NCBI GenBank assembly: GCA_022800315.1
Contig: JAAWQC010000003.1
Span: 41,837 to 105,836, forward strand
Reading direction: 5' to 3'
Source: Clostridiales bacterium
GTDB taxonomy: Bacteria > Bacillota > Clostridia > Oscillospirales > Acutalibacteraceae
DNA length: 64,000 bases
The notes under the pieces were generated by a model. It was not told where the DNA came from. It made no database searches and was given only the letters and a program-made list of their open reading frames with translations. The position numbers were made by a program, and so were the translations under genes. How positions within the stretch are numbered: position 1 is the first letter of the stretch; each line of letters begins with the position of its first letter. Of the stretch, positions 41,811 through 51,393 are shown piece by piece.

Positions 41811-43700
41811 TCAATTTTTGATACCGGATTTTTTCCCTCTCAGCAGGACTGCGGCGAGTACGGCCAGCGCGATCACGACCGCCGCCCCAGCGCACACCGA
41901 TACCACCAGCAGGGTAGGAAACCCCTTCTCCACCGTCACGGTGACCGGCTGGGTGGTCAGGGTATAGGTCAGACCGTCTCCCGCGTCCACAGTATAGGTC
42001 AGCAGGAAGGAAGCCGTCCCCTCCCGCTCGGCCTTCAGCACGCCGTCGGTCAGGCTGACCACACCGTCGCCGTCCAGCATACTGACCGACGCGCTGCCGG
42101 TGACATCCTTTTTCGCCCCCGCCTGCATGACGCCGTTCAGGGTATAGGCGGCGGTATCGCCCGCCTTCATCGGCACGCCGTTCCCGCCGTCTATCACGAC
42201 TTCCAGCGACGTGATCATATCCGCGGCGTATTCGGGACTGTCGGTGGTCAGCCCGGCTACACCCCAGCCGTACTGCTCTTTAAACGGCTTCTCCTGATTA
42301 TAGGTCCAGGGCCAGAGGGTAATGCCGCGGTCGGCCGCGGTTTTCACATACGCGCTGTTCATGGCCCCAATGTTGTGGTTGAGGGTGCTGTCCAGCTGCT
42401 CGATCATGCCCATCAGATTGTGCACCGAAGTCAGGGGCTCCCGCGTGTTGATCAGGCCGGAGGTCAGCAGGCCGGTGGTCATCTCCGGCATCAGCTGCCG
42501 TACCTTTTGCAGCTGCCGCGCGTCAAAGCTGATCACCGATACCTGACTCTCGATATCGAACTCCCGCACCATCTTGACGAACTGGGGCACCAGCCCGGTC
42601 TGAGCGCTTTTCAGCTCCACGAAGAACTGAATGCCGGTCCCCTTGAATTCCTCGAAAAACTCCCTCAGGGTGGGGATCCGCGCCTCGGGGAACTGAGACG
42701 GATTGGAAAAGCTCTTGTTTGCCACCAGGCTCTTCACCTTTTCCAGCGTCATTTTCTCCACCGAACCGGAGCCGTTGGTGGTCCGTTTCACATCCTCGTC
42801 GTGGATAATCACCAGCTCGTTGTCGCTGGTAAGATGGATATCCAGTTCGATCACGTCGGCCCCGTTCTTTATCCCGGCCCGGGCCGCCTCGATGGTGTTT
42901 TCCGGCGCCTGGGTCACGTCGCCCCGGTGACCGATTACGAATGGCCGCCGCACCAGCGTCTTCTCCGGCAGTTCCGACAATATTTCCCCGATCCGTCCCC
43001 GGTCGGAACAGACGATGCCGTTGGCCCCCGAGGTGATCAGGCGGGCGGCCTCGGTCCGGCTCACAGCACCGCCTTCGGCCTCCACCCACACGGTGAGCAG
43101 CCATTTCTGCAGGGTCTCCACCGAATCTTTCAACGCCAGCCGGCTGGGGGCCAGCACGATTTTGCAGCCGCTTTTGTTGACCTGCCGCCGGATATCCAGC
43201 AACGCTGCTTCATCGAAGCTCTCAGCCGTATTGCTGGTCATATCCCATATGCCACGCACGTAATTGTGAGCGCTGCGCACCTGCTCGATGCGCTCGCCGC
43301 TGTCGGAGAGGACGAAGCATTCCTCCGGCCGTTCTTCCTTCAGCCAGGCGGCCAGCTTGCCGGCGGCCGCTTCGGTCTTCACCTGAAAAACGGGGATGAT
43401 CCCGTCGCCCAGGCGGTCAAACGCCTCAGCAAAACCGCCGATTGCCGTGCCGTCACCGGCGGTCACCTGCCCGTCGTCGGACACCAACAGGATCGCCGCA
43501 GCGGGCGCCGCCTCAGAAAGGCTGTCCAGGGTCTCCCGCGTGTCGACACGGGTTACCAGGGTCGGAGGCACCACCACTCCCGTCTCGGGTACGCGTATCT
43601 CGTGCATGTCGGTTGCGGCCGCTGAGGCAGGCATACCTGCGGCCAGGGTCAGCGCGGCCAGCAGGGTGCAGCCCATCCGCGCCAGACGGCTGTGTTTCAT
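41811..43700 (-). CDS. Secreted, membrane-anchored glycerophosphodiester phosphodiesterase with Ig-like tail
   Basis: The 629-residue protein has a signal peptide (1-28, ASA), a region at about 40-245 that looks like a degenerate copy of the GDPD barrel, and a catalytic GDPD domain at about 253-495. Then come a beta-rich segment (about 495-600) and a C-terminal membrane helix with basic tail. Catalytic residues are His258 and Glu267 (HRG...PENT), Glu285 and Asp287 (ELD), and His300. GDPD enzymes split glycerophosphodiesters or act on teichoic-acid glycerol phosphate. The final tail anchors it to the membrane. GAGAGAGGG precedes ATG 43700. Confidence 0.9.
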   Translation of the reverse strand: MKHSRLARMGCTLLAALTLAAGMPASAAATDMHEIRVPETGVVVPPTLVTRVDTRETLDSLSEAAPAAAILLVSDDGQVTAGDGTAIGGFAEAFDRLGDGIIPVFQVKTEAAAGKLAAWLKEERPEECFVLSDSGERIEQVRSAHNYVRGIWDMTSNTAESFDEAALLDIRRQVNKSGCKIVLAPSRLALKDSVETLQKWLLTVWVEAEGGAVSRTEAARLITSGANGIVCSDRGRIGEILSELPEKTLVRRPFVIGHRGDVTQAPENTIEAARAGIKNGADVIELDIHLTSDNELVIIHDEDVKRTTNGSGSVEKMTLEKVKSLVANKSFSNPSQFPEARIPTLREFFEEFKGTGIQFFVELKSAQTGLVPQFVKMVREFDIESQVSVISFDARQLQKVRQLMPEMTTGLLTSGLINTREPLTSVHNLMGMIEQLDSTLNHNIGAMNSAYVKTAADRGITLWPWTYNQEKPFKEQYGWGVAGLTTDSPEYAADMITSLEVVIDGGNGVPMKAGDTAAYTLNGVMQAGAKKDVTGSASVSMLDGDGVVSLTDGVLKAEREGTASFLLTYTVDAGDGLTYTLTTQPVTVTVEKGFPTLLVVSVCAGAAVVIALAVLAAVLLRGKKSGIKN

Positions 43701-43803
43701 CCGTAATCCCTCTCTCTGCATCCCCGCGTTCTGTCTGACGGGGAAATCGTTATTTTCTCCCAGTATAGCAGATTCTACCGCCCTTTGAAAGCGGAAAGCC
43801 ATC

Positions 43804-43836
43804 AAAAAAGAAGCGGACGCCCTTGGGCGTCCGCTT
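43804..43836 (-). terminator. Terminator after the membrane protein gene at 43845
   Basis: A 11-12 bp stem (43811-43822 with 43825-43836) is followed on the minus strand by CTTTTTT. It separates this gene from the GDPD gene. Confidence 0.85.
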
Positions 43837-43844
43837 TCATCCGT

Positions 43845-44948
43845 TTATTTCTTTTCATCGGCAATAGCGGTGATAATCCAGCCGCTGCCGTTTTTCTTAA
43901 GGGTATAATTCTGGATGCTGGTAGCCATGTTGAAGGTTGGCGGGATTTCCTCCCCCTTCTCGTCGATGCCGATATTGGCCGCTGGTACGTATCCCACACG
44001 GGCGGTCAGGGTATCCCCCTTTTTCTTAAGGGTATCCAGCACCGGCACGTACAGGGAGGAGGAACTGCCGCCGATGGCGCTGATCGGCACATGATAATAG
44101 CCGTTGTCCCCGTCGTATTCCAGTGCGATACTGGTGCCCGGCTCACCTACGGTATGGTGGGCGGGCTTCGCCTGCGGGCCGAACAGGGCGGCGTAGGACT
44201 CTTCAATGGTTTTGACCGGGATAATCATGCGCCCCAGATCGTCCATCTCATAGGTGTTCGACTCGTCCTTCACCCGCAGCTGGCGGATGCGTTCCTTTTC
44301 GGTCACCCGCCACACTGCCGCCTGCAGCAGAGCGTCCTGCTGGGTGTTGTTGACGTCGGAGAAAGCGGTGGGATTGTACAGGATGACCGGGTCGAGAAAC
44401 TCCATGATCTGGGTGCGCAGCTCGGTATCGTCGTTCTGGCTGCGCAGGGCATTGACCCCCACCACGATCAGGGAGATGACGCCCACCACCGCCAGCAGCA
44501 GCACCAGCAGTCCCAGCGGGGCTGCGTACCGGTGCCGGCCGCGGCGGCGGCCGCCTCGCCCGTAGCGGGACGAATGGATCACCTCGCCCGTTTCCTCCAG
44601 CGCCACGATCGGCCCGGCCGGGAGCTCCTCCTCCGGCAGTCCCTGGCCGTGGATGGCAGGTTCCCCCTCCCCCCCGGCGGCGGATTCCTCCGGCGGCTTC
44701 GGCTTCTTTTTGCGCGGGACACCGGCATCGCTCCGTTTTTTACGCGGTTTGCGGGGCGGAGGCGCCGGCGTCGCCTCCGCCCGCGGTTCCCCCCCGCTCG
44801 TTTCGAAGTAAGAGACGGCTTCCGCCCACCGTTCCTCCCCGTGAGAGACGGCGGGAGGCTCCTCCACCGCCGTGGAGGCAGGTGGAACGCTCTCCGGCGG
44901 CTGGCCGTTCGGGTCTACCGGTTCCTCGATCTTCTTCCATTCATCCAT
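43845..44948 (-). CDS. Single-pass membrane protein with disordered cytoplasmic N-terminus
   Basis: The 367-residue protein has a long Pro/Glu/Lys-rich, low-complexity N-terminal part (1-140), a very basic stretch (GRGGRRRGRHR, 130-140), one membrane helix (142-167) and an extracytoplasmic domain of about 200 residues. I recognise no named domain. The basic cluster before the helix fits cytoplasmic orientation of the N-terminus. AAGGAAGGATC precedes the ATG. It could be a cell-division or envelope accessory protein, but nothing in the sequence proves it. Confidence 0.7.
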   Translation of the reverse strand: MDEWKKIEEPVDPNGQPPESVPPASTAVEEPPAVSHGEERWAEAVSYFETSGGEPRAEATPAPPPRKPRKKRSDAGVPRKKKPKPPEESAAGGEGEPAIHGQGLPEEELPAGPIVALEETGEVIHSSRYGRGGRRRGRHRYAAPLGLLVLLLAVVGVISLIVVGVNALRSQNDDTELRTQIMEFLDPVILYNPTAFSDVNNTQQDALLQAAVWRVTEKERIRQLRVKDESNTYEMDDLGRMIIPVKTIEESYAALFGPQAKPAHHTVGEPGTSIALEYDGDNGYYHVPISAIGGSSSSLYVPVLDTLKKKGDTLTARVGYVPAANIGIDEKGEEIPPTFNMATSIQNYTLKKNGSGWIITAIADEKK

Positions 44949-44989
44949 GGCTGATCCTTCCTTATCACGTTGGCTGGCCGTTCGGTTTT

Positions 44990-46240
44990 CTACCGAATCT
45001 GTCCGCTTCCGTTCACGATAAATTTGACTGTGGTCAGTTCCCGCAGTCCCATCGGCCCGCGGGCGTGGAGCTTCTGGGTGGAGATGCCGATCTCCGCCCC
45101 CAGCCCGAACACCCCCCCGTCGGTAAAGCGGGTAGAGGCGTTGACATAGACCGCCGCCGCATCCACGCCGGCAGTGAATTTCTCCGCGTTTTCATAGCTT
45201 TCGGTCACGATGCATTCGCTGTGTCCCGTACCGTAACGAGCGATATGCTCCATAGCCTCTTCCAGACTGTCCACCACCCGCACCGCCAGGATATAGTCGA
45301 GATATTCGGTCCCCCAGTCCTCTTCGCTGGCGGGCTCGGTCTCGATATCGGGCAGCAGGGCCGCCGCACGGCCGCAGCACCGCAAACGCACCTGTTTTTC
45401 CCGCAGACCTGCCGCGATGGCCGGCAGCATCCGGGGCGCCGCCGTCCGATGGATCAGCAGGGTCTCGGCGGCGTTGCACACCGACGGGCGCGAAGCCTTG
45501 GCGTTGACCGTGATGGCGGCCGCCATCGAGGGGTCGGCGGATTCGTCCACATAGATATGGCAGTTGCCCACACCGGTCTGAATGACCGGCACGGTGGCGT
45601 TCTCCACCACTGTACGGATCAGCCCCGCCCCGCCGCGGGGAATCAGCAGATCGATGTACCGGTTCAGCCGCATCATCTGGGTCGCCGTCTCCCGGGAGGT
45701 GTCCTCCACCAGCTGCACCGCGTCGGAGGGGAGTCCTGCGGCCCGCAGCCCCGCCTGCATCGCGCGGGTCACGGCGACATTCGATTCAAAGGCTTCCTTG
45801 CCGCCCCGCAGGATGACCGCACTCCCCGCCTTCAGGCACAGCGCCGCGGCGTCGGAGGTCACGTTGGGCCGCGCCTCATAGATGATGCCGATCACCCCCA
45901 TGGGCACCCGCACCTTGCTGATTCGCAGGCCGTTTTCCAGCCGCCGGCCTTCCACCACCTCGCCCACCGGGTCGGCCAGCCCGCGGGTGTCCCGGATACC
46001 CTGGGCCATGCCCCGCACCCGCTCTTCGGTCAGGCGGAGCCGGTCCACCATGGCGGGGGCCATGCCGCTCAGCTCTGCTCTTTCCACATCCCGCCGGTTG
46101 GCGGCGAGGAGTTCGGCCAGCCGCTCCATCAGTGCGTCGGCCATCGCCTCCAGCGCCCGGTTCCGGTCCGCGCCGGAGCATGCGCCGAGCTGACGCGCGG
46201 CGGCTTTCGCCTTTTCGCCCATTGTCTCCAGTGTCGTCAT
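44990..46240 (-). CDS. proA: Gamma-glutamyl phosphate reductase
   Basis: ProA reduces gamma-glutamyl phosphate to glutamate semialdehyde with NADPH, the second step of proline synthesis. The 416-residue protein is an aldehyde-dehydrogenase-fold enzyme with catalytic Cys255 in RPSVCNAAET and the signature VGIIYEARPNVT-like segment (116-128). It lies 57 nt after proB on the same strand, so the two are an operon. Confidence 0.97.
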   Translation of the reverse strand: MTTLETMGEKAKAAARQLGACSGADRNRALEAMADALMERLAELLAANRRDVERAELSGMAPAMVDRLRLTEERVRGMAQGIRDTRGLADPVGEVVEGRRLENGLRISKVRVPMGVIGIIYEARPNVTSDAAALCLKAGSAVILRGGKEAFESNVAVTRAMQAGLRAAGLPSDAVQLVEDTSRETATQMMRLNRYIDLLIPRGGAGLIRTVVENATVPVIQTGVGNCHIYVDESADPSMAAAITVNAKASRPSVCNAAETLLIHRTAAPRMLPAIAAGLREKQVRLRCCGRAAALLPDIETEPASEEDWGTEYLDYILAVRVVDSLEEAMEHIARYGTGHSECIVTESYENAEKFTAGVDAAAVYVNASTRFTDGGVFGLGAEIGISTQKLHARGPMGLRELTTVKFIVNGSGQIR

Positions 46241-46297
46241 GCCTTCCGCTCCCTTTCTCTGTCGGTGTCGCCGCTCAGTTGCCGCAACGTTCTAGTT

Positions 46298-47101
46298 TCA
46301 ATCGTCCGCCGCTTCCTTCGACGGCAGGAACAGGGTTCCCCGGGGCCGCCCGTCGAACAGGTCGTACAGCCGGTAGGGCTGCGCGCCGTTCATGATGACG
46401 GTGGGGATTCCCGCATCTACGGCGATCTGGGCCGCGTTCAGCTTGGTGATCATGCCGCCGGTCCCCCGCTTAGAACCCGCGCCCCCCGCCAGAGCCATCA
46501 AATTTTCGTCAATTTTATGTACCACCGGCAGGCGCTTCGCCTCCGGATGGGTATGGGGGTCGGCGTCGTACAGGCCGTCGATGTCGGTGAGCAAAACGAG
46601 GGCCTGCGCGCCGATCAGCTCGGCCACCATGGCGGATAGGGTATCGTTGTCGCCGAACTCGATCTCCTCGATGGCAACTGTGTCGTTTTCGTTGATGATG
46701 GGGATGGTCCCGTATTCCAGCAGACGGGACAGGGTATTCACCACGTTGACACGCCGGCGGTCGTCGTCCATGACGTCCCGGGTGAGAAGTACCTGCGCGG
46801 TCACGTGACCGTATTCGCTGAACTGCTTGTCGTATATGTACATCAGCTCGCACTGGCCCACCGCCGCCGCGGCCTGCTTGCCGCCGATGTCCCGCGGCCG
46901 CTCCTTCAGACCCATGTGGCCGGCGCCCACGCCGATGGCGCCGGAGGTGACCAGCACTACCTCCCGCCCGGCGTTTTTCAAATCGGCCAGCACCCGGCAG
47001 AGCGCCTCTACCCGGCGGAGGTTCAATCGTCCGTTTTCATAGGTCAGGGTGGAGGTGCCCACCTTGACCACCACCCGTCTGGCCTCTTGTATCAGGGACA
47101 T
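46298..47101 (-). CDS. proB: Glutamate 5-kinase without PUA domain
   Basis: ProB phosphorylates the gamma-carboxyl of glutamate, the committed and normally proline-inhibited step of proline synthesis. The 267-residue protein has the amino-acid-kinase fold: VVVKVGTSTL at the N-terminus, VTSGAIGVG and the NENDTVA motif. It lacks the C-terminal PUA domain found in many ProB proteins. I prefer ATG 47101 (9 nt after GGGAAG); ATG 47107 is only 3 nt from it. Confidence 0.96.
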   Translation of the reverse strand: MSLIQEARRVVVKVGTSTLTYENGRLNLRRVEALCRVLADLKNAGREVVLVTSGAIGVGAGHMGLKERPRDIGGKQAAAAVGQCELMYIYDKQFSEYGHVTAQVLLTRDVMDDDRRRVNVVNTLSRLLEYGTIPIINENDTVAIEEIEFGDNDTLSAMVAELIGAQALVLLTDIDGLYDADPHTHPEAKRLPVVHKIDENLMALAGGAGSKRGTGGMITKLNAAQIAVDAGIPTVIMNGAQPYRLYDLFDGRPRGTLFLPSKEAADD

Positions 47102-47229
47102 GCCCATTCACTTCCCGTAACTCAGATTTGTCTTACCCCTTCCCACCGCGGCCGGGAAGGGGAACCGTTCCTATATTAGCCTTTGCGCACTAGTATAGCG
47201 GGTATTGCCCCGCAGTGCAAGCCTTCCCC

Positions 47230-48489
47230 TCAGCTCCGCCCGGTGCTGTGCCAGCTGTCGTAAAACGCCGCTTCCCGGGCGACGCCCGCCACCGCCAGCG
47301 AATACGCCTCAGGTCGCAGTATTTCGGCCGCCAGGGCATCCACGTCGGCGGGTGTCAGGGCATCCAGCTTCTCCAGTACGCGGGCGGGATCGTTCTCCCT
47401 GTCCCCAAAGAGCTGTCCCCGCCCGTAATAAGAGGCGCGGGCCTCCACCGTCTCCATCCCCAGGATATAGGAAGCCTTCACCTGCGCGAGGGCCCGGTCG
47501 AACTCCTCCCGTGACACCCCGGCGGCAAAACCATCCAGTACGGCGCGGATTTCCCGCAGCACCTCCCCCTGCTGATCGGGAGAGGTCAGCGCGGTGACGG
47601 TGAACAGACCGGTCCCGGCATACGCCTCGTTGGCGGAATACACCGAATAGGCCATGCCCAATTCCTCCCGCACCCGCTGGAACAGGCGAGAGGACGCGCC
47701 GCCCCCCACGATGAAATTGAACAGCATCATGGCGTATCGGCGTTCGTCCCCCCGCGGCAGGCCGGGCATGGCCAGCTCCAGGGTGGTTTGTTCAAAATCC
47801 TTCTGCCGCAGCACGAAGGCTGGACGGTAAACCGGCGGCTCCGGCGCGGCGGGCGGAGCCGCCGGGGGCAGCGCACCCGGCCCCTTTTCCAGCTGCTCCA
47901 GCACCGCCTCCCGGTCAAATCTGCCCGCGGCCACCGCCAGCATGCGCCCCGGCGCGTAATGGGTGCGGCGATATTCCCGCAGGTCGTCCGCGGACAGGGC
48001 GGCCACCGTCTCCCGTGTGCCGGTGATCGGCCGGCCCAGCGGCGACCCGGGCCAGATCGCCGCGCACAGGGCGTCGTGGGCCACCTCCTCCCCGCTGTCT
48101 TCGTACATGGACATCTCCTCGAGGATGACCCCCCGCTCCAGCTCCACATCGGCGATGTCCAGACGGGGATTGAGCACGATATCGCACAGCAGGTCCAGGG
48201 CCTGCCCCGCGTTTTCCGCCAGCGTCTGGGCGTAATAGCGGGTGTATTCCCGTGCCGTGTAGGCGTTCATACCGCCGCCCAGCAGGTCCATCTCCTCCGA
48301 CACCTGCCGCGCTGTACGGCGGTCGGTACCCTTAAAGGCCATATGCTCGAGAAAGTGAGAAATCCCCTGCTGTTCGTCGTTCTCCCACATCGAACCGGCC
48401 GTCACCCACAGGCTGACGGCGGCAGAGAGGGCGCCCTCCTCCGGCAGCAGCAGCACACGCAACCCGTTATCCAGACATATCCGTTCCAT
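47230..48489 (-). CDS. M16 family zinc metallopeptidase (mitochondrial-processing-peptidase-like)
   Basis: The 419-residue protein is a canonical M16 peptidase. The zinc motif HFLEH is at residues 45-49 and Glu125 lies 76 residues on. The second half (about 215-419) contains the R/Y pair region typical of the non-catalytic half. It resembles the YmxG/PqqL group in Firmicutes. GGAGGAAATC precedes ATG 48489. It is a second M16 gene in this window, of a different subgroup from the YfmH-type at 73. It lies after the ZIP gene on the same strand. Confidence 0.9.
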   Translation of the reverse strand: MERICLDNGLRVLLLPEEGALSAAVSLWVTAGSMWENDEQQGISHFLEHMAFKGTDRRTARQVSEEMDLLGGGMNAYTAREYTRYYAQTLAENAGQALDLLCDIVLNPRLDIADVELERGVILEEMSMYEDSGEEVAHDALCAAIWPGSPLGRPITGTRETVAALSADDLREYRRTHYAPGRMLAVAAGRFDREAVLEQLEKGPGALPPAAPPAAPEPPVYRPAFVLRQKDFEQTTLELAMPGLPRGDERRYAMMLFNFIVGGGASSRLFQRVREELGMAYSVYSANEAYAGTGLFTVTALTSPDQQGEVLREIRAVLDGFAAGVSREEFDRALAQVKASYILGMETVEARASYYGRGQLFGDRENDPARVLEKLDALTPADVDALAAEILRPEAYSLAVAGVAREAAFYDSWHSTGRS

Positions 48490-48526
48490 CGATTTCCTCC
48501 AACCTTCGTATTGAGTCGTATGCATC

Positions 48527-49315
48527 TTAACCGCCCAGCACGCCCATCAGGGCCATGATCCAGAAGCCCAGCAGGAATCCGTAGGTGGCGGCGTGCCCGT
48601 GGTCTCCCGCCTGGGATTCGGGAATCAGCTCCTCCACCGTGATGAAGATCATAGCGCCCGCCGCGGCGCTGAGCAGGATCGGCATGACGAAGGTGTTGAG
48701 ACCCGACAGCACCGAGGTCAGCAGGATGCCGATGACGGCCGCCGCCGGCTCCGCCAGGCTGGCCAGAAACCCCAGCCGGATACATTTTTTCTGCGAGGCG
48801 CCGGTCTGCCGCATGGGCAGCACCACCGCCATCCCCTCCGGCACGTTCTGGAGCGCCAGCCCCACACCGAAGAGGATTGCCGCCGTCCAGGTCATGCCGC
48901 TGTCCATCATGGCGGCGGATATCACCACGCCCAGTGCCATCCCCTCGGGGATGTTGTGCAGAGCAACCGCCGTCACCAGCAGCATAGGGCGGGACATATG
49001 GCTGGGCCGGCCCTCCGGTGCTTCCTCGTCGATGTGCTGATGAGGCACCAGCTTATCCAGCGCCAGCATGCCCGCGCAGCCCAGCAGGAAACCCAGCGTC
49101 ACAATCAATGCGCCGTTCACGTTATTCCCCGTATCCTCAAAGGCGGGCAGCAGCAGCGACCATACCGACGCCGCGATCATAACCCCGGCGGCAAAGCCCA
49201 GCAGGCCGCCCTGCTTTTTCGGCGTGTTGAGGGAGATGCGCGCCGCCATCAGCGACCCGCCGAAGGTGGCAATCCAGGGCAGCAGCATCAGTATCAAAAA
49301 TAAATCCCAGCGCAT
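48527..49315 (-). CDS. ZIP-family metal transporter
   Basis: The 262-residue protein has eight predicted membrane helices and the ZIP metal-site motifs HNIPEGMALG in helix 4 and NVPEGMAV in helix 5. A His/Glu-rich loop (PHQHIDEEAPEGRPSH, about 92-107) precedes helix 4. ZIP proteins import Zn2+, and some take Fe2+ or Mn2+. No zinc-regulator site is evident next to it. It is separated from the M16 gene by 37 nt. Confidence 0.92.
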   Translation of the reverse strand: MRWDLFLILMLLPWIATFGGSLMAARISLNTPKKQGGLLGFAAGVMIAASVWSLLLPAFEDTGNNVNGALIVTLGFLLGCAGMLALDKLVPHQHIDEEAPEGRPSHMSRPMLLVTAVALHNIPEGMALGVVISAAMMDSGMTWTAAILFGVGLALQNVPEGMAVVLPMRQTGASQKKCIRLGFLASLAEPAAAVIGILLTSVLSGLNTFVMPILLSAAAGAMIFITVEELIPESQAGDHGHAATYGFLLGFWIMALMGVLGG

Positions 49316-49357
49316 GGTGCATTCCCCGTTTCTTTGTAATAGACACGCCCTGCCGGT

Positions 49358-50665
49358 TCAGTCCACCCTCCATAAAGCGGCGCTCAGGGGCGGCAGTCCG
49401 CTGCCGCCGCCGAAATCGTGGGCCTTTCCGGTGAGCAGGTCGGTTCCCCTGCCGCCCCGCGCGTCGAAATGGGCCGTATAGGGCTGGTCGGCTGCGTTGA
49501 TCGCCGCAATGACCCGCTCGCCCTCCCCTTCCCGCTCGAACACCAGCTGCTCGTTTGTCAGGCACAGCACACGAAAACTTCCATGGCACAGCGCGCGGCT
49601 CCGTTTATGGGCCTGCGCCAGTGCCGCCACCCACCGCGACAGCTCGTTGTCCACCGGCTTGTCGAAGGCGGGCCGCAGCCTGGGGTCCCCCTGTGCCTTG
49701 TCGCCCTCCGCTCCCCACTCGCTTCCATAATATACGCAGGGGATTCCCGGCATGGAAAACAGCAGTGCGTAAATCAGCCGCAGGTGTTCCCAACGGGTCA
49801 GCAGGGTGGCAATGCGGCTTACGTCGTGATTATCCACAAAGTTGAAGAGGTGCAACCCTTTATACAGCGTCCAGTCCTCAGGGCCGAACTGGCGGCCCAG
49901 GGAATGGGCGATCTCAAACAGGTTGCGGCTGTTGAAGCTGGAGTACATCCCTTTATAGCACTCGTAATTGGTCACGCTGTGAAGGCCGCCCTCTCTCATC
50001 AGCAGACGGTAGTCGCCGTGGAGCATTTCCCCCACCAGAAAGAACTCTGGTTTCAGCCCGTCGCAGAAAGCGCGCAGGCGGGAGAGGAACTCCCGGTCCA
50101 GGCTGTAGGCCACGTCCAGCCGCAGCCCGTCGATATCAAATTGTTCTACCCAGCCGCGGACACAGGACAGCAGGTAATCGACCAGCTCCCCGTTGCGCAG
50201 GTTGAGCTTCACCAGCTCGTAGTGTCCTTCCCAGCCCTCGTACCACAATCCGTCGCCGTAGCCGCTGTCCCGACCGAAATCGAGAAAAAACCAGTCGCGG
50301 TAGGGCGAGCTCTCCCGTTTTTCCACCACGTCCCGAAAAGCCCAGAAGCCCCGCCCCACATGGTGGAACACCCCGTCCAGCACCACCCGAATCCCGCTGC
50401 GGTGCAGTTCGCGGCAGACCGCCGCAAACTCTTCGTTGGTTCCCAGGCGGCTGTCGATTTTGGTGTAGTCGCGGGTATCGTATCCGTGGGCATCCGATTC
50501 GAACACCGGCGACAGATACAGCGCGTCGGCGTTCATCGATATTATATGCGGTATCCAGTCGGTTATTTTCGAGATACGGCTGTACGCCGTTCCGTCGTTC
50601 TCCCAGGGTGCGCCGCAAAATCCCAAAGGATACAGTTGATAAAATACGCTGTCATAGGCCCACAT
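49358..50665 (-). CDS. GH13 alpha-amylase-family glycosidase
   Basis: The 435-residue cytoplasmic protein is a glycoside-hydrolase-13 enzyme. The nucleophile is Asp184 in GLRLDVAY, the acid/base Glu213 in VGEMLHGD, and Asp281 in FVDNHD stabilises the transition state. The first conserved region DGVFHHVG is at 97-104. The compact size, lack of signal and lack of N-terminal domain fit a cyclomaltodextrinase/neopullulanase-like or alpha-glucosidase-type enzyme acting on maltodextrins. AAAGGA precedes ATG 50665; an upstream frame lacks a ribosome binding site. Confidence 0.93.
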   Translation of the reverse strand: MWAYDSVFYQLYPLGFCGAPWENDGTAYSRISKITDWIPHIISMNADALYLSPVFESDAHGYDTRDYTKIDSRLGTNEEFAAVCRELHRSGIRVVLDGVFHHVGRGFWAFRDVVEKRESSPYRDWFFLDFGRDSGYGDGLWYEGWEGHYELVKLNLRNGELVDYLLSCVRGWVEQFDIDGLRLDVAYSLDREFLSRLRAFCDGLKPEFFLVGEMLHGDYRLLMREGGLHSVTNYECYKGMYSSFNSRNLFEIAHSLGRQFGPEDWTLYKGLHLFNFVDNHDVSRIATLLTRWEHLRLIYALLFSMPGIPCVYYGSEWGAEGDKAQGDPRLRPAFDKPVDNELSRWVAALAQAHKRSRALCHGSFRVLCLTNEQLVFEREGEGERVIAAINAADQPYTAHFDARGGRGTDLLTGKAHDFGGGSGLPPLSAALWRVD

Positions 50666-50846
50666 AACGGTTTCCTTTCCGGTTAAACTAGCAGCAGGCG
50701 CCTGCTTTATAATAAAGTATAAAATAGAGTACGGTATTGCTGTTTGTTTATTGTACTTCATTTTCAGCGGAAAATCCATCGCTTTCTGTGGAAGAAAGCC
50801 GGCGGCGCCATTATCCGATCTCCTCCGATTTTTACACAATTTTACA

Positions 50847-50876
50847 GTCATAATCCGCCCCGGAAAAACCATCATA
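50847..50876 (+). promoter_or_regulatory. Possible sigma-G promoter of the SASP gene
   Basis: GTCATA (50847-50852) and CATCATA (50870-50876) are 17 nt apart, close to the forespore sigma-G type of -35/-10. The downstream gene is a forespore SASP, which supports this. Confidence 0.4.
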
Positions 50877-50941
50877 ATGAATGCAAACGCAACACAACAT
50901 CGCGGCGGACATGCCGCAAAAAATTAAGGAGTGTATTGATT

Positions 50942-51133
50942 ATGTCTAACAGCAAACACGTTGTTCCCGAAGCTCGCGAAGGTCTCGACCGTTTCAAGAT
51001 GGAAGCCGCCAGCGAAGTGGGCGTCAACCTGAAACAGGGCTATAACGGCGACCTGACCTCGAAGCAGGCCGGCTCCATCGGTGGCCAGATGGTCAAAAAG
51101 ATGGTTGAGGCGTACGAGAACGGCCTGAAGTAA
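50942..51133 (+). CDS. Small acid-soluble spore protein, alpha/beta type
   Basis: The 63-residue protein shows the alpha/beta SASP patterns: AREGLDRFKMEAASEVGV contains the germination-protease site region, and GDLTSKQAGSIGGQMVKKMV is the DNA-binding C-terminal helix. These proteins coat spore DNA and protect it. AATTAAGGAGTG precedes the ATG. It is direct evidence that the organism forms endospores. Transcription in the forespore by sigma G is expected. Confidence 0.95.
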   Translation: MSNSKHVVPEAREGLDRFKMEAASEVGVNLKQGYNGDLTSKQAGSIGGQMVKKMVEAYENGLK

Positions 51134-51180
51134 CCTTCACCGACATCTCCTCTCTCAATTTCGTTAATTTTCCTCAGAAA

Positions 51181-51218
51181 GCCGCGCGGGGGACAACAGC
51201 CCCCCGCGCGGCCCTTTC
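51181..51218 (+). terminator. Terminator after the SASP gene
   Basis: A perfect 12-bp GC-rich stem (51181-51192 with 51201-51212) followed by CCTTTC. Confidence 0.75.
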
Positions 51219-51266
51219 TGGAGAGGGGCCGGCTAAAACTTTTTCTATATTTCCGCCGGGAACCTC

Positions 51267-51294
51267 TTGACAAATACCGGATATCCGTTATAAT
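51267..51294 (+). promoter_or_regulatory. Promoter of tRNA-Gln
   Basis: A perfect TTGACA (51267-51272) and perfect TATAAT (51289-51294) with 16 nt between, 20 nt before the tRNA. Confidence 0.85.
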
Positions 51295-51314
51295 AAAATA
51301 CGCTTTTCGAATGC

Positions 51315-51388
51315 TGCGGAATTGTGTAATGGTAGCACGACAGACTCTGACTCTGTTTGTCTGGGTTCAAATCCTAGTTCCGCAACCA
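51315..51388 (+). tRNA. tRNA-Gln (anticodon CTG)
   Basis: A 74-nt cloverleaf with encoded CCA (51386-51388). Acceptor TGCGGAA pairs with TTCCGCA. The anticodon stem ACAGA/TCTGT encloses the loop CTCTGAC, giving anticodon CTG for the Gln codon CAG. The T-arm loop reads GGTTCAAATCC. It has its own consensus promoter and terminator. Confidence 0.95.
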
Positions 51389-51393
51389 TTGTG

